From assembly GCA_025462865.1 (NCBI GenBank), contig JAOAPI010000047.1:40718-104717 (forward strand): a stretch of DNA of 64,000 nt, written 5' to 3'. The position numbers were made by a program, and so were the translations under genes. Every line of letters begins with the position of its first letter. Within the stretch, counting starts at the first letter, position 1. Source of the DNA: Candidatus Sulfotelmatobacter sp. (GTDB lineage: Bacteria > Acidobacteriota > Terriglobia > Terriglobales > Acidobacteriaceae). Below the pieces are notes generated by a model. That model was not told the DNA's origin. It worked only from the letters and a program-made list of their open reading frames with translations, and ran no database searches. Positions 26,226-35,509 of the stretch are shown one piece after another.

Positions 26226-27281
26226 ATGATTCAAACTCTCGAATGGACTGACCAAGGCGTACGCTTCATCGACCAGACGAAGCTGCCCACGGAAGAAATT
26301 TATCTCATGTGCAAGACGCATCAAGAGGTCGCCGACGCGATCCGGAACATGGTGGTGCGCGGCGCGCCAGCCATTGGTGTGGCTGCGGCGATGGGAATTG
26401 CCCTGGGGATGAAGACCTCGAAGGCCGAAACCGTTGGAGAACTTAAGCGAGAGCTTGATCAGATCTCCGACAACATCGGGAAGACCAGGCCCACTGCGGT
26501 GAATTTGTTCTGGGCTATTCGGCGGATGCAGGAAAAGTTTGAGCGAGTGCGGGTTCGTCCAGTCGCGCAGATCAAGAATGAGTTAATCGAAGAAGCGAAG
26601 CGCATGCACGCGGAAGATATTGCTGCGAACCAGGCGATGGGACGTCATGGGGCAACTCTGATGCCTAGCGACGGCGGAGTGCTCACGCATTGTAACGCCG
26701 GAGCCCTGGCCACGGCCGGGTACGGGACGGCGCTAGGCGTGATTCGCGCAGCCGTGGAAGCAGGGAAGAAGATTCACGTTTACGCCGATGAGACCCGGCC
26801 GTTTTTGCAGGGCTCGCGGCTGACGGCGTGGGAGTTGATGAAGGACGGAATCCCCACCACTGTGATCTCCGACAACATGGCCGGCGCGATGATGAAGCAG
26901 GGCAAGATTGGGGCGATTGTAGTGGGCGCGGATCGCATTGCCGCGAACGGGGACGTGGCGAATAAGATTGGTACGTACACGGTTGCGGTTTTGGCGAAAG
27001 AGAACGGCATCCCTTTTTATGTGGCGGCGCCAATTTCAACCGTCGATATGGCCTGTGCGGACGGAAGCAAAATTCCAATTGAGCAACGAAATGCGAGAGA
27101 AATAACGCACATCGCCGGAAAACAGATGGTGCCCGACGGTGTGTCCATCGAAAATCCAGCATTCGATGTAACGCCCGCGAAGTATGTGGCTGCCATCATC
27201 ACTGAGCGGGGCATCGCGCGCGCCCCATTTGAGGAGTCCCTGCGAAAGTTGGCCGGTTCAGAGACCGCCGTTGAAGCTTAA
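26226..27281 (+). CDS. mtnA: S-methyl-5-thioribose-1-phosphate isomerase
   Basis: A 351-residue enzyme of the methionine salvage pathway, interconverting 5-methylthioribose-1-phosphate and the ribulose form. The active-site Cys lies in [18 protein letters not shown] and the general acid Asp in [18 protein letters not shown]. The phosphate-binding [14 protein letters not shown] is near residue 45. These are the signatures shared with eIF2B-like proteins, and the length and Cys/Asp pair favour MtnA. No other salvage genes are adjacent. The start codon is preceded by a tandem repeat rather than a ribosome-binding site. Confidence 0.95.
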   Translation: MIQTLEWTDQGVRFIDQTKLPTEEIYLMCKTHQEVADAIRNMVVRGAPAIGVAAAMGIALGMKTSKAETVGELKRELDQISDNIGKTRPTAVNLFWAIRRMQEKFERVRVRPVAQIKNELIEEAKRMHAEDIAANQAMGRHGATLMPSDGGVLTHCNAGALATAGYGTALGVIRAAVEAGKKIHVYADETRPFLQGSRLTAWELMKDGIPTTVISDNMAGAMMKQGKIGAIVVGADRIAANGDVANKIGTYTVAVLAKENGIPFYVAAPISTVDMACADGSKIPIEQRNAREITHIAGKQMVPDGVSIENPAFDVTPAKYVAAIITERGIARAPFEESLRKLAGSETAVEA

Positions 27282-27539
27282 ATCGTCTGGTTCTTCGGTT
27301 TTCTGACTGTTCTTTTGGGCAATCCGCAGAAATCTCCTTTCCCGAATTATGCATCTGAGATGTGTACGCAGATCCGTGGATCTCAGCCAGGCATCAAGTA
27401 CCTGCTTAAGATGCCCATATCTAAAACTCTCGAAAATTTCTGCGTATGGTTCGAGTGGGCCATATGGCAGCGAAGTTCTAATGTGAGAAGATGGCCCGTT
27501 CTACTGTTTTTACCTGTATTGCCCTAAGGCTGAGGCAGG

Positions 27540-28286
27540 ATGGACCAAAGCGGAGGAGTATTGCATCTAAGTAAACAGGTAGCGGAGGAAGAACCGTTAC
27601 TGCGGGTGCAGGGATTGAAAAAGGTTTTTCGGTCCGGCGAATCGGACCTGGTGCTCTTTGAGAATCTATCGTTTGAGGTGAAGCGGGGCGAGATGCTGGC
27701 CATTGTGGGCGAGTCAGGGGCGGGGAAGAGTACCTTGTTGCACATCCTCAGCGCCCTTGATCACGCTTCCGCGGGTGACGTATACTGCGCGCAATTGAAG
27801 CTGAATTCGTTATCGGCGGATGACGCAGCGAAGTTTCGCAATCAAGACGCGGGCTTTGTCTGGCAATTTCACTATCTGTTGCCGGAATTTACGGCGGCCG
27901 AGAATGTGGGAATGCCCTTGCTGCAGCGCGGGCGAAGCTGGACACAGGTAGCGCCGGAAGCTTCACGCTGGTTGCGCGAGGTTGGGTTAGAGCAACGCGG
28001 GCATCATCGCTCCGGGGAACTTTCGGGCGGGGAGCAACAGCGAGTAGCTCTGGCGCGGGCGCTCATCACCAGTCCGAAGCTGTTACTGGCGGACGAGCCT
28101 ACCGGGGACCTTGACGGACAAACAGCGGAAGCGGTTTTCGAACTGATCGCGCGATTGCATCGCGAATACCAACTCACCTCGGTCATCGCAACTCATAATT
28201 TATCGTTCGCGCGGCGCTGTCACCGGGTGTTGCGGCTGGAGCGTGGACGCGTGGAAGAAATTAGGCCCGAGACATTGCCAGTGTAG
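27540..28286 (+). CDS. lolD: ABC transporter ATP-binding protein, LolD family
   Basis: A 248-residue ATPase with Walker [10 protein letters not shown], the Q-loop [22 protein letters not shown] that is diagnostic of LolD (seen here in part), signature [15 protein letters not shown], Walker [13 protein letters not shown] and the switch His in IATHN. It should power lipoprotein release from the inner membrane together with a LolC/E permease; the only such gene in the window is 7 kb away on the opposite strand. It starts at ATG 27540 with AGGCAGG before it. The N-terminus has about 20 extra residues. Confidence 0.88.
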   Translation: MDQSGGVLHLSKQVAEEEPLLRVQGLKKVFRSGESDLVLFENLSFEVKRGEMLAIVGESGAGKSTLLHILSALDHASAGDVYCAQLKLNSLSADDAAKFRNQDAGFVWQFHYLLPEFTAAENVGMPLLQRGRSWTQVAPEASRWLREVGLEQRGHHRSGELSGGEQQRVALARALITSPKLLLADEPTGDLDGQTAEAVFELIARLHREYQLTSVIATHNLSFARRCHRVLRLERGRVEEIRPETLPV

Positions 28287-28395
28287 AGGCGGTTAATTTA
28301 AAAGATTGGTAAGACGTTCTACAAGGAGCACAGAATCGGAACTGGAGGAGGCATTTTCAACAGGTTTCTTCGGTAACATTACTGAAACGTTTTAG

Positions 28396-28424
28396 CGCTT
28401 GGCTTCGAGCCCGTTCCATATAAT
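28396..28424 (+). promoter_or_regulatory. Candidate promoter of clpC
   Basis: A perfect TATAAT at 28419-28424 lies 112 nt before the clpC start, with a poor -35 (CGCTTG, 28396-28401) at 17-bp spacing. No CtsR or HrcA operator is recognisable nearby. The long leader leaves room for regulation. Confidence 0.35.
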
Positions 28425-28536
28425 GAGGTGAGGACGGGGACCAGATGCAAGCAAAGAACATCCACGGGGCAGGATTTCGGTAAGGTCGAGCAAGGCCATC
28501 GCCTTTTCGACCGGAAGCATCAGGGGGAAGGGCATT

Positions 28537-30987
28537 ATGTTTGAACGTTACACGGAGAAAGCCAGACGCGTAATCTTTTTCGCGCGCTACGAAGCGAGCC
28601 AGTTCGGGTCTCCTTATATTGAGACCGAGCACCTGCTGCTGGGGCTTCTGCGCGAAGACAAAGCCCTGACCAATCGGTTTCTGCGTTCGCATGCCTCGGT
28701 TGAGTCCATCCGCAAGCAGATTGAAGGTCACACCACGATCCGGGAGAAGGTTTCGACCTCCGTGGATCTTCCACTAAGCAACGAGTGCAAGCGCGTGCTG
28801 GCCTACGCCGCGGAAGAGGCGGAGCGCTTGTCACACCGCCACATTGGGACTGAGCATCTGTTGCTGGGATTGCTGCGTGAAGAGAAGTGTTTCGCGGCGG
28901 AGATTTTGCACGAGCGCGGCTTGCGGCTCTCGACTATTCGGGAAGAATTGGCGCGGACTACGCAGGAAAAGGCGCAGCCGCAGCGGCAGCGAGAATCCTC
29001 GCTGCTCAGCGAGTTTTCGCGCGACCTGACTCAGGCCGCGATGGACAGCCAGCTTGACCCTCTGGTCGGACGCGACGGAGAACTAGAGCGCGTGGTGCAG
29101 ATTCTGTGCCGGCGCACCAAGAACAATCCTGTATTGATCGGCGAGCCGGGCGTAGGCAAGACGGCGATTGTGGAAGGTCTGGCTCAGCGCATTGCCGATG
29201 GCGAGGTTCCTTCATTCCTTGCCGACAAGAGAATTCTGGCGCTGGATCTTTCCCTGATCGTCGCCGGAACCAAGTATCGCGGACAGTTTGAAGAGCGCCT
29301 GAAGACCATCATGAAAGAACTGATGGAGTCGCAGAATTCCATCATCTTCATTGATGAATTGCATACGCTGGTGGGGGCAGGTTCAGCGGAAGGGTCCCTC
29401 GATGCGGCGAACATCCTGAAGCCGGCATTGTCCCGCGGCGAAATTCAGTGCATCGGCGCAACCACTCCCGGTGAATACCGGAAGTCGATCGAAAAAGACC
29501 GGTCACTCGAACGTCGTTTCCAGGCAGTGAAAGTTCCGCCTCCAAATGAGGCTGACGCAGTGAAGGTGCTGTTCGGTATCAAGGATCGCTACGAGAAGTT
29601 CCACGCGGTCACTTATACGGACGATGCCATCAACTTCGCGGTATCCCACTCGAGCCGTTACATTCCTGATCGGTTTCTGCCGGATAAGGCGATTGATCTC
29701 GTTGACGAAGCGGGAGCGCGCGTGAAACTGCGCCAGACTTCGCAGCCAGAAGAAATCAGCGAAGTACAGAAACGGATCAAGTTCATCGTGCACCGCATGG
29801 AGAACGCCATCGCGAACCATGAGTTCGAGAAGGCGCGGTTCTATTCCGACGAAGAACGCAAGGAGCGCGAGAATCTGCGCGCTCTGCGCGAGAAATACCA
29901 TCTGGACGAGTCTTCGACTGGCGTTGTCGGCCGCGAGGACATCGAAGATGTAGTGTCGCGCTGGACAGGCGTTCCCATCACCTCGATCAAGGAAGAAGAA
30001 ACGCAGAAGCTTCTGCGGATCGAGGAAGAACTGCACAAGCGAATCATTTCGCAGGACAAATCCATCAGTGCGTTGGCCCGGGCGATCCGGCGTTCGCGCG
30101 CTGGGTTGAAGAGTCCGAATCGACCGATTGGCTCGTTCTTGTTCCTGGGACCGACAGGCGTAGGCAAAACGGAAGTTGCGCGCACGCTGGCGCAGTTCAT
30201 GTTCGGAACGGAAAAAGCTTTGGTGCGCTTCGACATGTCGGAATTCATGGAGAAGCATTCGGTCTCGAAGCTGATCGGCTCGCCTCCGGGATATGTAGGC
30301 TACGAAGAGGGCGGCCAGCTCACTGAGCGCGTGAAGCGTGCGCCGTATTCGGTGGTGCTGCTGGATGAAATTGAGAAGGCGCATCCGGATGTGTTTAACA
30401 TTCTGTTGCAAGTTTTTGAAGACGGCCAATTGACCGATGGATTGGGCAATACGGTTGACTTCAAGAACACAATTCTGATCATGACGTCGAACATTGGCGC
30501 GCGGCACCTGCAGAAGCGCGAGGGATTCGGCTTCCAGTCGACCAAGGACGAGATGGTTTCGGGCAAGGTTGAGGAACTGGTGAAGGGCGAGGTGAAGCGC
30601 ACTTTCAATCCAGAATTCCTGAACCGGCTGGACGAAATCATTCTGTTCCTGGCGTTGAGCGAGGCGGACCTGATCCAGATTCTGGAACTTATGGTTACGC
30701 AGCTCAACCAGAACCTGGCCCAGAAGTCCATTACGGTTTCGGTGGCGGATGAGGCGAAGAAGTGGATTCTCAATCAAACCCTTACCGACCGCAACTACGG
30801 CGCGAGGCCGCTACGCCGGGCTTTGCAGAAATATATTGAGGACCCGCTCTCGGAAGCATTGATTCAAGGGACGATCACCACGCGTCCGGCCTTTATTGAG
30901 GTCTTCCTTGAAGACAACAAGCTGTTCTACCGTCCAGTGGACGCAGAGAAGAGCACCGAGGGCGTGTTGCTGTACGAGAACAGCTAG
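28537..30987 (+). CDS. clpC: ATP-dependent Clp protease ATP-binding subunit ClpC
   Basis: An 816-residue HSP100 unfoldase with two Clp_N repeats (residues 1-145), AAA-1 with Walker A GEPGVGKT and Walker B IIFIDELH, a short UVR-like middle domain near 420-450, and AAA-2 with GPTGVGKTE and [13 protein letters not shown]. The GFGF loop near 660, which docks to ClpP, is present. It unfolds proteins for ClpP degradation in the cytosol. Length and middle domain favour ClpC over ClpB or ClpA. The start has an AAGGG ribosome-binding site 5 nt upstream. A strong terminator follows. Confidence 0.96.
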   Translation: MFERYTEKARRVIFFARYEASQFGSPYIETEHLLLGLLREDKALTNRFLRSHASVESIRKQIEGHTTIREKVSTSVDLPLSNECKRVLAYAAEEAERLSHRHIGTEHLLLGLLREEKCFAAEILHERGLRLSTIREELARTTQEKAQPQRQRESSLLSEFSRDLTQAAMDSQLDPLVGRDGELERVVQILCRRTKNNPVLIGEPGVGKTAIVEGLAQRIADGEVPSFLADKRILALDLSLIVAGTKYRGQFEERLKTIMKELMESQNSIIFIDELHTLVGAGSAEGSLDAANILKPALSRGEIQCIGATTPGEYRKSIEKDRSLERRFQAVKVPPPNEADAVKVLFGIKDRYEKFHAVTYTDDAINFAVSHSSRYIPDRFLPDKAIDLVDEAGARVKLRQTSQPEEISEVQKRIKFIVHRMENAIANHEFEKARFYSDEERKERENLRALREKYHLDESSTGVVGREDIEDVVSRWTGVPITSIKEEETQKLLRIEEELHKRIISQDKSISALARAIRRSRAGLKSPNRPIGSFLFLGPTGVGKTEVARTLAQFMFGTEKALVRFDMSEFMEKHSVSKLIGSPPGYVGYEEGGQLTERVKRAPYSVVLLDEIEKAHPDVFNILLQVFEDGQLTDGLGNTVDFKNTILIMTSNIGARHLQKREGFGFQSTKDEMVSGKVEELVKGEVKRTFNPEFLNRLDEIILFLALSEADLIQILELMVTQLNQNLAQKSITVSVADEAKKWILNQTLTDRNYGARPLRRALQKYIEDPLSEALIQGTITTRPAFIEVFLEDNKLFYRPVDAEKSTEGVLLYENS

Positions 30988-31008
30988 GAAGACTAGCTAT
31001 CAGCTTTC

Positions 31009-31038
31009 AGCCGTCAGCTTTTGCTGGCGGCTTTTTTC
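31009..31038 (+). terminator. Rho-independent terminator after clpC
   Basis: AGCCGTCAGC-TTTT-GCTGGCGGCT is a 10-bp stem (one G-T pair) followed by a run of six T. It lies 22 nt past the clpC stop and 7 nt from the end of the opposite arsR gene, so it may work for both. It contains part of a family C repeat. Confidence 0.85.
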
Positions 31039-31044
31039 TTGGGT

Positions 31045-31353
31045 TTATTTGCTCGTCGCCATCTTTGCCAGGGCGCGGCCGTAATCCCGGATGGTTTCTG
31101 GCCGCGACCGCATATAGATGAACTGGCCTTCCCGGCGGGTCTCGATCAGGTTCGCATCGGCCAAAATCTTGAGATGATGAGAAACGGTGCCCGGAGTCAG
31201 CCCGGACTTTTCGACCACCTGCCCGCAGTACATTTCCTTGCTGGAAGAAAGCCCTTCGAAAATCCGCAAACGTGCGGGATCGCTTAGCGCCTTTGAAATT
31301 CTGGCTAATTCCTTTTGATCCATATCCAAATCCCAGTGTAGCCGAAGGGACAT
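31045..31353 (-). CDS. ArsR-family transcriptional regulator
   Basis: A 102-residue winged-helix protein with the HTH_5 pattern ISKALSDPARLRIFEGL, recognition helix LTPGTVSHHLKILADANLI and wing ETRREGQFIYMR. The metal-binding ELCVCDL motif of classical ArsR is replaced by EMYCGQVVEKSG with a single Cys, so metal sensing is uncertain. It starts at ATG 31353, or at 31323, which has GGGA upstream. It is divergent from an SDR oxidoreductase across a 104-bp region containing a perfect palindrome, suggesting control of itself and the neighbour. Confidence 0.87.
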   Translation of the reverse strand: MSLRLHWDLDMDQKELARISKALSDPARLRIFEGLSSSKEMYCGQVVEKSGLTPGTVSHHLKILADANLIETRREGQFIYMRSRPETIRDYGRALAKMATSK

Positions 31354-31375
31354 AAAGAAACTGCACCCTACATAC

Positions 31376-31408
31376 TTTGATATTCATCAAACCATTGAAA
31401 TAAGTCAA
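31376..31408. promoter_or_regulatory. Palindromic operator between arsR-type gene and SDR gene
   Basis: TTTGATATTCATCAAA (31376-31391) is a perfect 6-bp inverted repeat with a 4-bp spacer. On the minus strand a -35-like TTGACT (31403-31408) lies just upstream, so the palindrome would cover the -10 region of the regulator's own promoter. This is the usual arrangement of ArsR autorepression. Confidence 0.55.
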
Positions 31409-31457
31409 GCACTGCGCCGCCGGAAGGTTGGCAGCAAATTCTTATTGGAGGAATACC

Positions 31458-32210
31458 ATGGGGAAAAGGTTTGAGGGGAAGACAGCATTGATCACGGGCG
31501 GCAACAGCGGCATTGGGCTGGCTACCGCCAAGTTGTTCAAGGACGAAGGAGCGAACGTCGCCATATCGGGGCGAGATCAGAAAACGCTGGATGAGGCGGT
31601 CCGAGTAATTGGAAAGGGAACGCTGGCGATAAAATCGGATGTCTCCAAGCTGGCGGATATTGACCTTATGTTCGCACAGGTTGCCGCGAAGTTCGGCAAG
31701 ATTGACGCACTATTCGCCAATGCCGGCATCGCGAAGTTTTCGCCGGCCAGTGAGAGCACCGAGCAGATGTTCGACGAGACCTTCGACATTAACGTGAAAG
31801 GAATGTACTTCACGCTGCAGAAGGCGATTCCTTATCTCAATGACAACGCCGGGATCGTCTTGAATTCGTCGGTGGTCAACTCTCGGGGTACTTCAGGTGC
31901 GAGCGTTTACGCTGCAACGAAGGCGGCGGTGCGTTCGCTGGCGCGTACATTCGCGGCTGAGCTGGTAGACCGAGGCATTCGAGTAAACGTCGTCAGTCCG
32001 GGTCCCATCAATACACCTATTTTTGGAAAGACCGGGTTGCCGCAAGCTGCCATGGATGAATTTGCGAATCAGATCAAGACAGCAGTTCCCATGAAGCGGT
32101 TCGGCACCTCGGAGGAAGTTGGATATGCAGCCCTGTTCCTGGCGAGCGGCGAGGCCTCTTATATCACTGGCGTAGACCTTAACGTGGATGGGGGAATGGG
32201 ACAGATCTGA
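31458..32210 (+). CDS. Short-chain dehydrogenase/reductase
   Basis: A 250-residue classical SDR. The cofactor-binding GGNSGIG is near residue 14, NAG near 89, and the catalytic Ser with YxxxK lie in LNSSVVNSRGTSGASVYAATK. The final VNVDGGMGQI is typical of the C-terminus. The ATG at 31458 has GGAGG 8 nt upstream, so the upstream in-frame ATG at 31428 is rejected. The basic residue after the glycine motif (SGRD) hints at NADP use. Its substrate is unknown, and the ArsR-type gene opposite probably controls it. Confidence 0.9.
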   Translation: MGKRFEGKTALITGGNSGIGLATAKLFKDEGANVAISGRDQKTLDEAVRVIGKGTLAIKSDVSKLADIDLMFAQVAAKFGKIDALFANAGIAKFSPASESTEQMFDETFDINVKGMYFTLQKAIPYLNDNAGIVLNSSVVNSRGTSGASVYAATKAAVRSLARTFAAELVDRGIRVNVVSPGPINTPIFGKTGLPQAAMDEFANQIKTAVPMKRFGTSEEVGYAALFLASGEASYITGVDLNVDGGMGQI

Positions 32211-32257
32211 ACTAGCCTAACCTCTCTAAAGTCGGGCGCAGTCTCGAATAGGAATCA

Positions 32258-32290
32258 AAGCCGTCAGCCACTGGCTGGCGGCCTTTTTTT
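32258..32290 (+). terminator. Rho-independent terminator after the SDR gene
   Basis: GCCGTCAGCC-ACT-GGCTGGCGGC forms a strong stem followed by a seven-T run. It lies about 50 nt after the SDR stop. Confidence 0.88.
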
Positions 32291-32411
32291 GGGGAAATTA
32301 TCGGTTTTCCACGGCTCTGACCTCCTCAATTGGGCGTAGGAGAAGGATTCTGGCACAAACCCGATTGACCCGAGAATAAAACTGTGATTAGATGCGCAAC
32401 ACTGAGCGGGT

Positions 32412-32438
32412 TTGACAGGCAAAGCCCGCCACGATAAT
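32412..32438 (+). promoter_or_regulatory. Candidate sigma-70 promoter of the secreted protein gene
   Basis: TTGACA (32412-32417) and GATAAT (32433-32438) are separated by 15 bp, slightly short of the optimum. Transcription would start close to the AGGAGGA ribosome-binding site of the gene at 32462. Confidence 0.45.
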
Positions 32439-32461
32439 GGCGTGCGAACCGAGGAGGATGT

Positions 32462-33439
32462 ATGAAGTGCAGTGTTGTATTCGCTACTCTTGTCGCAACC
32501 CTACTAGCTCTTTCCGCTGGGGCCAGCGCACGGGAAGTTGTCCTGCCCGCCGGCACTCTGTTGCAATGCACCATGAATGAACCCAATTTTTCCTCGTCGA
32601 CCGTGGATGTTGGGGATCCGGTACTCTGCCACTTGAAGGGAATCACGGAGTTCGGCCAGCAGGCTTTTCCCCGCGGTAGCTACCTGGTGGGACATCTGGA
32701 AGCCGCGAAAGATCCCGGACACTTTTGGGGTAAGGGTTATTTGAAGATTCAGTTTGACCGCATCGGACTGCCCAGCGGCGACCTGCCGTTGGAAGCGAAG
32801 GTTATCGCAACGCGCGGGTACAAAGTCGACAAGGCAGGCAAGATCGATGGAAAAGGCCACCCCAAGCGGGACGTTGCTGAATGGATGCTGCCGCCATTGT
32901 GGCCATGGAAAGTCATCATGCTGCCAGCGCGTGGACCGCGTCCGAAACTGAAGGGGGAGACAGTTCTTAGCTTGCGGCTGATGGACGACGTCCAAGTGCC
33001 GCAGGTAGCGAAGACCTACGGGCTGGGATGGCATTTCTTTAATAACCGGCCGCAGAGAGAGTCCTATCTGGATTCGCAAAATACCAATGTCCGGCCGACG
33101 CTAGCGGTTCGCGGAACTGTGACCACGGCGCGCGCCGATGTCTCGGCGTCTGTGGAAATTCCGCAGCCGTCCTACGCTAACTTGGTTTCAAGGGTTGTCA
33201 ACTCCGGATCAACCGGGACGAACTCACCAGTGTTCGTTCTAAAGACGGGCACGGTTCTGGCGGTCGGCAATTATCAATATCAGGACGGCCGCATTACCTA
33301 CACCTTGGCCGGAGGCGGCGGTGGGGTGCTGAGTTCCGAAGATGTCGATTGGAATATGACAACTCAGGTAAACAACCAGCACGGCGTGCGGATGACTTTG
33401 CACGGCGGGCATGTGAATCCTGAGACTGCAGGGTTCTGA
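32462..33439 (+). CDS. Secreted protein of unknown function
   Basis: A 325-residue protein with a clear signal peptide (VFATLVATLLALSAGASA) and a strong GAGGAGGA ribosome-binding site 4 nt before the ATG. The mature N-terminal half reads VVLPAGTLLQCTMNEPNFSSS.. and LKIQFDRIGLP, a beta-rich pattern seen in acidobacterial periplasmic proteins for which I know no function. The C-terminal part contains TGTVLAVGNYQYQDGRITYTLAGG, a small beta-hairpin-rich segment. It is monocistronic between two terminators, which points to independent expression. Confidence 0.8.
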   Translation: MKCSVVFATLVATLLALSAGASAREVVLPAGTLLQCTMNEPNFSSSTVDVGDPVLCHLKGITEFGQQAFPRGSYLVGHLEAAKDPGHFWGKGYLKIQFDRIGLPSGDLPLEAKVIATRGYKVDKAGKIDGKGHPKRDVAEWMLPPLWPWKVIMLPARGPRPKLKGETVLSLRLMDDVQVPQVAKTYGLGWHFFNNRPQRESYLDSQNTNVRPTLAVRGTVTTARADVSASVEIPQPSYANLVSRVVNSGSTGTNSPVFVLKTGTVLAVGNYQYQDGRITYTLAGGGGGVLSSEDVDWNMTTQVNNQHGVRMTLHGGHVNPETAGF

Positions 33440-33460
33440 CTTATCTGTCTTCTAGATTAA

Positions 33461-33488
33461 GCCGCCGGCAATAGCTGGCGGCTTTCTT
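33461..33488 (+). terminator. Rho-independent terminator
   Basis: GCCGCCGGC-AATA-GCTGGCGGC forms a 9-bp stem with one G-T pair, followed by TTTCTTAT. It ends the secreted-protein transcript. Confidence 0.75.
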
Positions 33489-33613
33489 ATGCGACGAACC
33501 TGCTATCAGAATCTTCAGGCTAACGTTCGCAAAATCCAGTCGTCCTTGCTGAACGTAGTGCCAAGCTTTCCCGATGCCATTGGGCCGTGCGACACTATGA
33601 ATCGAGGGTCGTC

Positions 33614-33973
33614 ATGCACAAAGTCAACATTGCCGACAAATTCGCAAAGATTTCGGAATATTGGAAGCCTTATATTGCCGCAGAGTTGAATGGCCAGCAC
33701 TTGAAGCTGGACAAGCTGAAGGGGGAGTTCGTCTTTCATCATCACGAAAAAGAAGATGAGATGTTCCTGGTGGTGAAGGGGCGCTTTCGCATGGAGTTTC
33801 GCGACCGTCAGGAGTGGATCGAGGAAGGGGAGTTTATCGTGGTACCCCGCGGAGTGGAGCATAAGCCCGTCGCTGATGAGGAGTGCTGGATTATCTTATT
33901 CGAGCCGGCATCTACTTTGAATACGGGGAACGTCGTGAATGAGCGGACGTTGGCTGAGTTAGAGCGGGTTTAG
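33614..33973 (+). CDS. Single-domain cupin protein
   Basis: A 119-residue cupin. Motif 1 is HHHEKEDEMFLVVKGRF and motif 2 is PRGVEHKPVADEE, giving the His/Glu metal ligands of the beta-barrel. The ATG at 33614 is used; a GTG 27 nt earlier has no ribosome-binding site. Such small cupins bind metals and act as isomerases, dioxygenases or sensors. No specific role can be assigned. A perfect hairpin (GACGTAGC-AA-GCTACGTC, 34002-34019) follows but has no T-run. Confidence 0.87.
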   Translation: MHKVNIADKFAKISEYWKPYIAAELNGQHLKLDKLKGEFVFHHHEKEDEMFLVVKGRFRMEFRDRQEWIEEGEFIVVPRGVEHKPVADEECWIILFEPASTLNTGNVVNERTLAELERV

Positions 33974-34001
33974 AAAGTCATCCGCGTTACTTGCGGAAGA
34001 A

Positions 34002-34019
34002 GACGTAGCAAGCTACGTC
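34002..34019 (+). repeat. Perfect 8-bp inverted repeat
   Basis: GACGTAGC-AA-GCTACGTC lies between the cupin and glutaredoxin-like genes. It has no following T-run, so it is probably a dispersed palindromic unit or regulatory site rather than a terminator. Confidence 0.5.
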
Positions 34020-34054
34020 GCTACGAATCTGTAGGAATTTGCATCTAAGACATA

Positions 34055-34312
34055 ATGGAACTTATCGTTTACTCGGCTATGTGGTGTCCGGATTGCCGCG
34101 AGGCCAAGCGCTTTCTGGCAAAGCACAACATTCTTTATAAAGAAGTGGATGTCGAGAAAACACCGGGCGCCTTGGAGGAAGTTGTGAAGCGCACCGGTAA
34201 ACGCGCAATCCCACAATTCGTGATCGATGGCGAATGGGTACAACCCTACGTCCCGGGACGCGGGTTTCTATACGATGAAATGGCGAAACGACTCGGCGTC
34301 GGAAACCCTTAA
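34055..34312 (+). CDS. Glutaredoxin-like protein
   Basis: An 85-residue thioredoxin-fold protein with the redox motif CPDC (11-14), KEVDVEKTPGALEEV as the second strand and helix, and the cis-Pro segment AIPQFVIDG. The GG-type glutathione motif near the C-terminus is replaced by PYVPGRGFLYDEM, so glutathione use is doubtful and the protein may work like NrdH or a glutaredoxin-family reductase. It stands alone between the cupin and the protease genes. Confidence 0.87.
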   Translation: MELIVYSAMWCPDCREAKRFLAKHNILYKEVDVEKTPGALEEVVKRTGKRAIPQFVIDGEWVQPYVPGRGFLYDEMAKRLGVGNP

Positions 34313-34484
34313 GCTTCATTACTTTGAGCCCGTCATTTCTGCCCCGACCGCTGCAACTTCCGTTCTGACAACCTTTTAGGTGCCTGTCCGTCCAGTCACC
34401 ATTCTCCAAGTATTTTCGACACCTCCTGTACATCATCTTCCGTACCGTAGAAAAGGCTTGCTGCCCAAGGGAAGATGACCGCTC

Positions 34485-35447
34485 ATGTCCGAACCGGAGC
34501 TTCCAAAAGAATCGAGCGAGGTTAGCGACACCTGGCAGCAGGCCGTGCAGGCTGTGCTGGGAGCGGTGTTGCTGGCGGGCGCCCTCGCGATGTTTCACTA
34601 CTACGCCCCTGTAACGGCGGAGACCCCGCAGCCGGACGATCTGCATAAACAGTTGCAGCAGCTCTCGCAAGAAGTAGCGCAACTTGAACAACAACAGGCG
34701 ATGCCCGCATTGGTGCTGAACCGGTACCGTGGTTCCATCGGCTATATTTTCGGCATCTACCAGGTCGGATTCGCCAACCAGCCAGCCTCGATTCGCGCGC
34801 GTGTCTCTGGGACTGGATTTATCGCAGGCGAGGGTCTGCTCGCCACGAACCGGCACGTCGCGGAACCGTGGTATGGAGATGTTGAAGCGGAAGCCCTGAT
34901 CCAAAAGGGCGCAACCGCGATGCTGGAGAGCTTGGTTGTCTTTTTCCCGGGCTCGTTAACCCCGGTGAATTTGACGCCGGGAGCTGTTTCTTCCACGGGC
35001 GACCTTGCCGTGTTGAGAATTGAAGATAAAGAAGCGGTGCGTGGGCTCCTCGTCCTGCCTCTGGCGAAGGGAATTGCATCCCCCGGAGAACTCGTGACGG
35101 TGATCGGATACCCCATGGGCATTGCGGGGATGGTTGCCAAGTCGCCAAATGGAATTTACAAGCGCCTGGCGTACCGGCACAACGACATTACTGCGGCGAG
35201 CGAACTGGCGGCGCTGTCGCTGATTCGCCCTTCTACGACGTGCGGACATCTGGGCGATGTGGTGGGCGATAAGCTTATCTACGATGCTCCAACAGCTCAC
35301 GGCGGAAGCGGCGGGCCGGTGTTCAACTCGAACGCGGAAGTGATTGGAGTGAACTCCGCCTACATTGATGGATTTTCCGGCGGAACGCTGGGAGTCTCCG
35401 TGGACGTGCTGCGGCCACTGATCAAGGTCGCACAGAAAAAACCGTAA
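34485..35447 (+). CDS. Membrane-anchored trypsin-like serine protease
   Basis: A 320-residue protein with one membrane helix near residues 20-40, a short Gln/Leu-rich coiled-coil (50-72) and a chymotrypsin-fold domain. The catalytic triad is H124 in ATNRHVAEP, D173 in TGDLAVLRI and S275 in HGGSGGPVF, with the oxyanion glycines intact. There is no PDZ domain, unlike DegP or DegS. It probably cleaves periplasmic substrates while tethered to the inner membrane. It is followed by a strong terminator. Confidence 0.88.
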   Translation: MSEPELPKESSEVSDTWQQAVQAVLGAVLLAGALAMFHYYAPVTAETPQPDDLHKQLQQLSQEVAQLEQQQAMPALVLNRYRGSIGYIFGIYQVGFANQPASIRARVSGTGFIAGEGLLATNRHVAEPWYGDVEAEALIQKGATAMLESLVVFFPGSLTPVNLTPGAVSSTGDLAVLRIEDKEAVRGLLVLPLAKGIASPGELVTVIGYPMGIAGMVAKSPNGIYKRLAYRHNDITAASELAALSLIRPSTTCGHLGDVVGDKLIYDAPTAHGGSGGPVFNSNAEVIGVNSAYIDGFSGGTLGVSVDVLRPLIKVAQKKP

Positions 35448-35470
35448 CGAATTCAGAAATTTATCTTAAA

Positions 35471-35500
35471 GCCGGGAAGCTTAGCTTCCCGGCTTTTTTC
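35471..35500 (+). terminator. Rho-independent terminator between converging genes
   Basis: GCCGGGAAGC-TTA-GCTTCCCGGC is a perfect 10-bp stem followed by six T on the plus strand. It lies 24 nt after the protease stop and 10 nt from the end of the receptor gene on the other strand, where its T-run is weaker. Confidence 0.92.
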
Positions 35501-35509
35501 TTTAAACTC

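Noticed and set aside
27315..27527. 70-codon frame between mtnA and lolD
   Set aside because: It has no ribosome-binding site, mixed composition and no signal peptide or motif.
29503..30777. 424-codon minus-strand frame over clpC
   Set aside because: It is the exact antisense of conserved AAA motifs, has no ribosome-binding site and no recognisable domains.
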